A stretch of DNA of 8,479 nucleotides from JAVBOV01 sp031550205 (GTDB taxonomy: Bacteria; Pseudomonadota; Alphaproteobacteria; RF32; CAG-239): contig JAVBOV010000053.1 in NCBI GenBank assembly GCA_031550205.1, positions 1 to 8,479 on the forward strand, given 5' to 3'. Within the stretch, counting starts at the first letter, position 1. Every line of letters starts with the position of its first letter. Under the pieces are notes generated by a model. The model was not told the DNA's origin, did no database searches, and worked only from the letters and a program-made list of their open reading frames with translations. The position numbers and the translations under genes were made by a program. This document shows positions 5,426 to 8,479 of the stretch, one piece after another.

Positions 5426-6494
5426 ATATATTCTTCCCTGCCTCTTAATTGCCTCCACTGCTTCAGCCGGCTTATATGGCTTTAGCGAAGCAAACCCATA
5501 CTCAAGAGAAGAAAAAATCTTAAATATCAATGTTCCTCCCAAGTTCATTGTCAACTACCGCCAAGAGATGAGAGACAATATCAACTCTCTTGCAGAATAT
5601 GCCAAAGAAAAAAACAAAGATTTCATCATCATTGTTCACGAAGGTCAGGATTTGCTCAAAAAATCTTTGTGGGAATATCACCTTGACGGTTATAATGACG
5701 CCCGCCGCAAAGGGCTGGACGCCAACGACCCGGCCTTCTTAATCAACCTCAAGCAGTCAGTTCCGGAACTTGAGCCCGAGGTCGGCTCGCATTCCTCTAA
5801 CTATGCCCAAAACATTGACGGCCTGGCCTTAAACGGCATTTTCTGCGGAAAGTCTTTGCCCGAAACCGCCCTAAAAACCATCTCCGTCAGTTATTGTCCT
5901 TCCGGCAACGCCTATAATGCCGCCATTGCCAAATCAATTGATAAGGGCGTTTTGTTGTACGGTTTCATCAACCCTGATACCGCCTTTAAGAAAATAGAAA
6001 AATGGCCGATTATTGATGAAAACGCCAAAACCATCTCAACGCTTAATGATGCCCAAAACATCAACCTATTAATAGACGATTCCGCCTATAATACCAAGGC
6101 CGACATGCTTGATGCCATTGCCAAATCCAACTTCGATGTGGTGGTCATTAACCCGCTTTTTCACAGCAAAGAAGCTTTTAGCAAAGATGAAATCAGCAGC
6201 ATCAAATACAAAAAAAACGGCCCCAAACGCCTGATCATTGCGCTGCAGAATATTTCTGAAATCAAAGACACCGATCCCTATTGGAAAAAAGGCTGGACGC
6301 TTGGCAATCCTTCTTTTTTAGTGCGCCCGTCTTTTGTTGATAAAAACGGCGTAATCGCCAGATATTGGGACTATGAGTGGAAAAAACTGATGAGCAAATA
6401 TTTCAAGGCAATTGTTGCAACCGAATATGACGGCGCTTTCTTAACCGGTTTAGAAAACCATTCATACTTTGAAAAACAAACCCCATTGGAATAA
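5412..6494 (+). CDS. Secreted COG2342/GH114 (TM1410-MJ1477)-like protein, apparently with swapped half-domains
   Basis: The product (360 residues) begins with a signal peptide (MSLLKYILPCLLIASTASA, cut after A19), so it is periplasmic or outside the cell. The start at 5412 is supported by AAAGGA at 5398-5403; an upstream in-frame start at 5361 lies within pgm and is unlikely. The C-terminal half (about 216-354) reads like the front of a TM1410-type TIM barrel: FDVVVIN, the YWKKGW block, ARYWDYEWK and YDGAFLTGLE. The N-terminal half (about 48-200) reads like its back: YRQEMRDNINSLAEYAKEKN, FIIIVHEGQDLL, NIDGLALNGIFCG. Several positions that are usually acidic differ (VVIN for VID, FLTGLE for YLD-x-x-D). 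Some relatives are polygalactosaminidases. Here catalysis is uncertain and a structural or polysaccharide-binding role is possible. It is translationally linked to pgm. Confidence 0.75.
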   Translation: MSLLKYILPCLLIASTASAGLYGFSEANPYSREEKILNINVPPKFIVNYRQEMRDNINSLAEYAKEKNKDFIIIVHEGQDLLKKSLWEYHLDGYNDARRKGLDANDPAFLINLKQSVPELEPEVGSHSSNYAQNIDGLALNGIFCGKSLPETALKTISVSYCPSGNAYNAAIAKSIDKGVLLYGFINPDTAFKKIEKWPIIDENAKTISTLNDAQNINLLIDDSAYNTKADMLDAIAKSNFDVVVINPLFHSKEAFSKDEISSIKYKKNGPKRLIIALQNISEIKDTDPYWKKGWTLGNPSFLVRPSFVDKNGVIARYWDYEWKKLMSKYFKAIVATEYDGAFLTGLENHSYFEKQTPLE

Positions 6495-6518
6495 AGCAAT
6501 GAATCCGACACTTGCCAA

Positions 6519-6540
6519 TTTTCACTTTTCACTTTTCACT
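6519..6540. repeat. Three tandem copies of TTTTCAC
   Basis: Three perfect 7-bp copies stand side by side in the gap between the GH114-like gene and fliQ, immediately before the hairpin that carries the fliQ ribosome site. A short tandem repeat in this position can vary in copy number by slippage. Confidence 0.8.
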
Positions 6541-6559
6541 ATTTTTGCGGAGCAAAAAT
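6541..6559 (+). promoter_or_regulatory. Hairpin carrying the fliQ ribosome binding site
   Basis: ATTTTTGC (6541-6548) pairs with GCAAAAAT (6552-6559) around the loop GGA. The Shine-Dalgarno GGAG (6549-6552) is the loop plus the first stem base, 10 bases before the fliQ ATG. Six of eight pairs are A-T, so the hairpin is weak. A nearly identical hairpin precedes flhB. Confidence 0.6.
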
Positions 6560-6562
6560 AAA

Positions 6563-6832
6563 ATGACTGAAGCAGAAGTATTAGACATTTCCCGCGAGGC
6601 AATTTTCACGCTGATAAAAATCGTCAGCCCGATTTTAATTGTGGCTTTGCTCATCGGCTTAACCATAGGCATTTTCCAGGCATTGACCCAAATTCAGGAA
6701 ATGACCCTGGCTTTCGTACCCAAAATTTTATGCGTGTTTTTCGCCATTATCTTTTTGTTTCCGTTCATGCTTGGCCAAATGCGTCAGCTGGCTGAAACTA
6801 TTTTTGATAAAATTATAAGCGGCGGCGGCTAA
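6563..6832 (+). CDS. fliQ: Flagellar export gate protein FliQ
   Basis: An 89-residue inner-membrane protein of the flagellar type III export gate, assembling with FliP and FliR into the substrate channel. It starts MTEAEVLDISREAI and has two hydrophobic helices (about 15-38 and 48-72) joined by the conserved IFQALTQIQEMTLAFVPK loop. Both the length and this loop are typical of the family. The ATG at 6563 is preferred over an upstream TTG at 6512 because it has a GGAG site and gives the normal FliQ N-terminus. Its stop shares one base with the fliR start. Confidence 0.96.
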   Translation: MTEAEVLDISREAIFTLIKIVSPILIVALLIGLTIGIFQALTQIQEMTLAFVPKILCVFFAIIFLFPFMLGQMRQLAETIFDKIISGGG

Positions 6833-7587
6833 TGACGGAAATTTTAAACATTGAAATTTATAATTTTCTCTTCATCTTCCTGCGCATCGGCAGCTGCATT
6901 GCCTTCATGCCCGGTTTCATGACCAATTTTTTATACGCCCGCGCCCGCCTGTGCATTGCCTTAAGCATCAGTGTGGTCTTAATTCCCTTCTTAAGCCCGG
7001 AGCTTCCTCCTGTTCCCTCAGATTTTTTAGAAATGCTTAAAATCTGCCTGTTTGAAATCACCTACGGCGCTTTTTTGGGTCTGATTATGCAAATTTTATT
7101 CTCTTGCCTTGCCCTGGCCGGCAATTTTGCCGGACAAGCCATAGGTTTTGCCAACGCCCAAATGTTTGACCCCAACACCTTAAACCAGTCCATGGTTGTA
7201 GAGGTGTTTTTAACTCTGCTCGCCGTCACCATAATCTTCTTAACCGACATCCACCACCTAATGCTCGGCGCCATCATCGACAGCTACGCGCTTTTCAAAG
7301 TTGGCTCTCCGTTACCGGTCTCTGACTTTGCCGAATTCATGACCGATACGGTCAACAAAAGCTTTGTCATGGGTTTCAAAATCGCCTCGCCGTTTATTGC
7401 TTTCAGCATTGTTTTTTATTGCGGTCTGGGTCTTTTTTCCAGACTAATGCCGCAGTTAAACGTTTTTTTTCTATCCCTGCCTTTGCAAATTTATTTAGGG
7501 CTGGGACTATTATTAATCACCACCCCGATCATGATACTTTGGTTCACCAAATATTATGAAGACGGGTTGGAACAATTTATAAAATAA
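6832..7587 (+). CDS. fliR: Flagellar export gate protein FliR
   Basis: A 251-residue, very hydrophobic inner-membrane protein with about six membrane segments. It forms the export gate with FliP and FliQ. Family marks are the FLRIGSCIAFMPGF start region, GNFAGQAIGFANAQMFDP in the middle, the TDIHHLML segment and the RLMPQLNVFFLSLPLQI block near the end. Length is normal. The TAATG junction with fliQ means that ribosomes finishing fliQ can restart directly on fliR. Confidence 0.96.
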   Translation: MTEILNIEIYNFLFIFLRIGSCIAFMPGFMTNFLYARARLCIALSISVVLIPFLSPELPPVPSDFLEMLKICLFEITYGAFLGLIMQILFSCLALAGNFAGQAIGFANAQMFDPNTLNQSMVVEVFLTLLAVTIIFLTDIHHLMLGAIIDSYALFKVGSPLPVSDFAEFMTDTVNKSFVMGFKIASPFIAFSIVFYCGLGLFSRLMPQLNVFFLSLPLQIYLGLGLLLITTPIMILWFTKYYEDGLEQFIK

Positions 7588-7624
7588 CCACCTGTCACTG
7601 ACCACCTGCCCTGGCCACTGACAC
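7588..7624. repeat. C-rich intergenic repeat between fliR and flhB
   Basis: This stretch holds CACTGACCACC (7596-7606) and a second CCACTGACAC, matching the element at 322-356 upstream of dacF. It separates two genes that are otherwise tightly packed. Confidence 0.5.
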
Positions 7625-7643
7625 TTTTTTGCGGAGCAAAAAA
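7625..7643 (+). promoter_or_regulatory. Hairpin carrying the flhB ribosome binding site
   Basis: TTTTTTGC (7625-7632) and GCAAAAAA (7636-7643) pair around GGA. GGAG at 7633-7636 lies 7 bases before the TTG start at 7644. The element copies the one before fliQ almost base for base. Confidence 0.6.
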
Positions 7644-8479
7644 TTGGTCGCTGAAGACGATGATGATGCTTCCAAAACCGAAGCCCCCTCGGAACGGAAG
7701 ATAGAAAAAGCAAAGGAGGAAGGTGAAACGGCCATCTCGCAAGATGTCCGAAGTTTCATCATGCTCGTCGGCATGGTTTTCGTGGTCTGGCTTATCCTGC
7801 CTTTAAGCTTCAAATGGTTTTATACCTTCGGCGTTAAGTTCATTGAATCCCCTGAGAGCATTCCGGTCGGCGACCCCAAACACATGCAGTTTTTAATGTA
7901 TAAAGTCACCATCGGTTTAATCAAAATCTTAGCAATTCCTCTTGCCGTTTTCATGATTTTGGGCATAGCCGCCAGCGTTTCTCAAACCGGCTTCATGTAT
8001 ACGCCCAAACGGCTGCTCCCTAAATGGGAAAAACTAAACTTTTTTGCCGCTCTGCCCAACTTCATCAACATGAAAAAAGTTGTTGAAAGTATAAAAGGCA
8101 TCATTAAAATGGTTGTCATCGGCTGGATAGCATATATGGTAATCAAGCCCTATCTGGAAAAAGTTCAACTCATGCCCAGCATGGAAACCATCTCCATCTT
8201 AAGCTTTATCCATAAGGTTGTCTTATTATTGATTTTTACGGTGGTAATTGCGGTTTTTGTAATCGCCGTTGCCGACTTTGCCTGGCAGAAATATTCTCAC
8301 TTGAAAAAACTGCGCATGACCAAGCAGGAAGTTAAAGAGGAATATAAGCAAACCGAAGGAGACCCTCTGGTCAAATCGCGCATCAGGCAGGTTAGAAACG
8401 AGCGCGCCCGCCTAAGAATGATGGAAAACGTGCAGAAAGCAAGCGTAGTTATTGTCAACCCGACCCACTACGCCGTGGC
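7644..8479 (+). CDS. flhB: Flagellar export switch protein FlhB (3' end beyond window)
   Basis: FlhB is the inner-membrane protein that switches the flagellar export apparatus from rod/hook to filament substrates by cleaving itself. The visible part is 278 codons. It starts TTG-GTC-GCT (M-V-A-E-DDDD), then the family mark KTEAPSERKIEKAKEEG (11-27), four membrane segments (about 36-56, 92-112, 148-168, 190-211), MTKQEVKEEYKQTEGDP (225-241) and the autocleavage motif N272-P-T-H275. The window ends three residues later, so the cytoplasmic C-terminal domain is mostly missing from view. TTG is taken as the start because a GGAG site stands 7 bases upstream and no ATG gives the expected N-terminus. 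This is the third gene of a fliQ-fliR-flhB block. Confidence 0.95.
   Translation, partial: MVAEDDDDASKTEAPSERKIEKAKEEGETAISQDVRSFIMLVGMVFVVWLILPLSFKWFYTFGVKFIESPESIPVGDPKHMQFLMYKVTIGLIKILAIPLAVFMILGIAASVSQTGFMYTPKRLLPKWEKLNFFAALPNFINMKKVVESIKGIIKMVVIGWIAYMVIKPYLEKVQLMPSMETISILSFIHKVVLLLIFTVVIAVFVIAVADFAWQKYSHLKKLRMTKQEVKEEYKQTEGDPLVKSRIRQVRNERARLRMMENVQKASVVIVNPTHYAV

Noticed and set aside
6519..6540. CRISPR-like repeat
   Set aside because: Only three 7-bp copies without spacers; it is a simple tandem repeat.
6512..6562. TTG-initiated upstream extension of fliQ
   Set aside because: It translates the TTTTCAC tandem repeat and the hairpin, while the ATG at 6563 has a ribosome site and gives the standard FliQ N-terminus.

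Overview
The window looks like chromosomal DNA of an alphaproteobacterium. The evidence is an unmistakable MipZ division-positioning ATPase, a penicillin-binding carboxypeptidase with a SPOR tail, and a fliQ-fliR-flhB flagellar export block. Base composition is fairly AT-rich. The tRNA-His gene keeps the ordinary bacterial G-1:C73 pair, which argues against the Rhizobiales/Rhodobacterales/Caulobacterales branch that lost it. A Rhodospirillales-like or deeper, possibly host-associated, lineage fits better. This placement is an inference from memory of the families.

Layout. At 44-225 there is a terminator-like palindrome and a minus-strand tRNA-His with its own promoter and terminator. Positions 226-454 hold two long inverted repeats and a C-rich intergenic repeat but no gene. 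At 455-2423 are dacF (D,D-carboxypeptidase plus SPOR) and mipZ, overlapping by 17 bp; together they link septal peptidoglycan trimming to division-site placement. Positions 2528-3614 run on the minus strand: two doubtful small ORFs, then a structured RNA, a strong intrinsic terminator and a GNAT acetyltransferase. At 3848-6494 are pgm (phosphoglucomutase) and, overlapping it by 14 bp, a secreted COG2342/GH114-like protein. From 6563 to the window end are fliQ, fliR and flhB (cut off by the window edge), the inner-membrane export gate of the flagellar type III apparatus.

The most unusual object is at 3084-3192 on the minus strand. The RNA there closely resembles the GTPase-associated centre of 23S rRNA (the L11 binding domain, E. 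coli nucleotides 1051-1108), with several compensatory pair changes. It sits directly in front of an intrinsic terminator and upstream of the acetyltransferase start. This looks like an rRNA-mimic leader or small RNA that could bind ribosomal protein L11 or sense something acting on that domain.

Two other points stand out. The secreted GH114-like protein appears to have its two half-barrels in swapped order and altered active-site positions. Both fliQ and flhB have their Shine-Dalgarno sequence inside the same small hairpin repeat.
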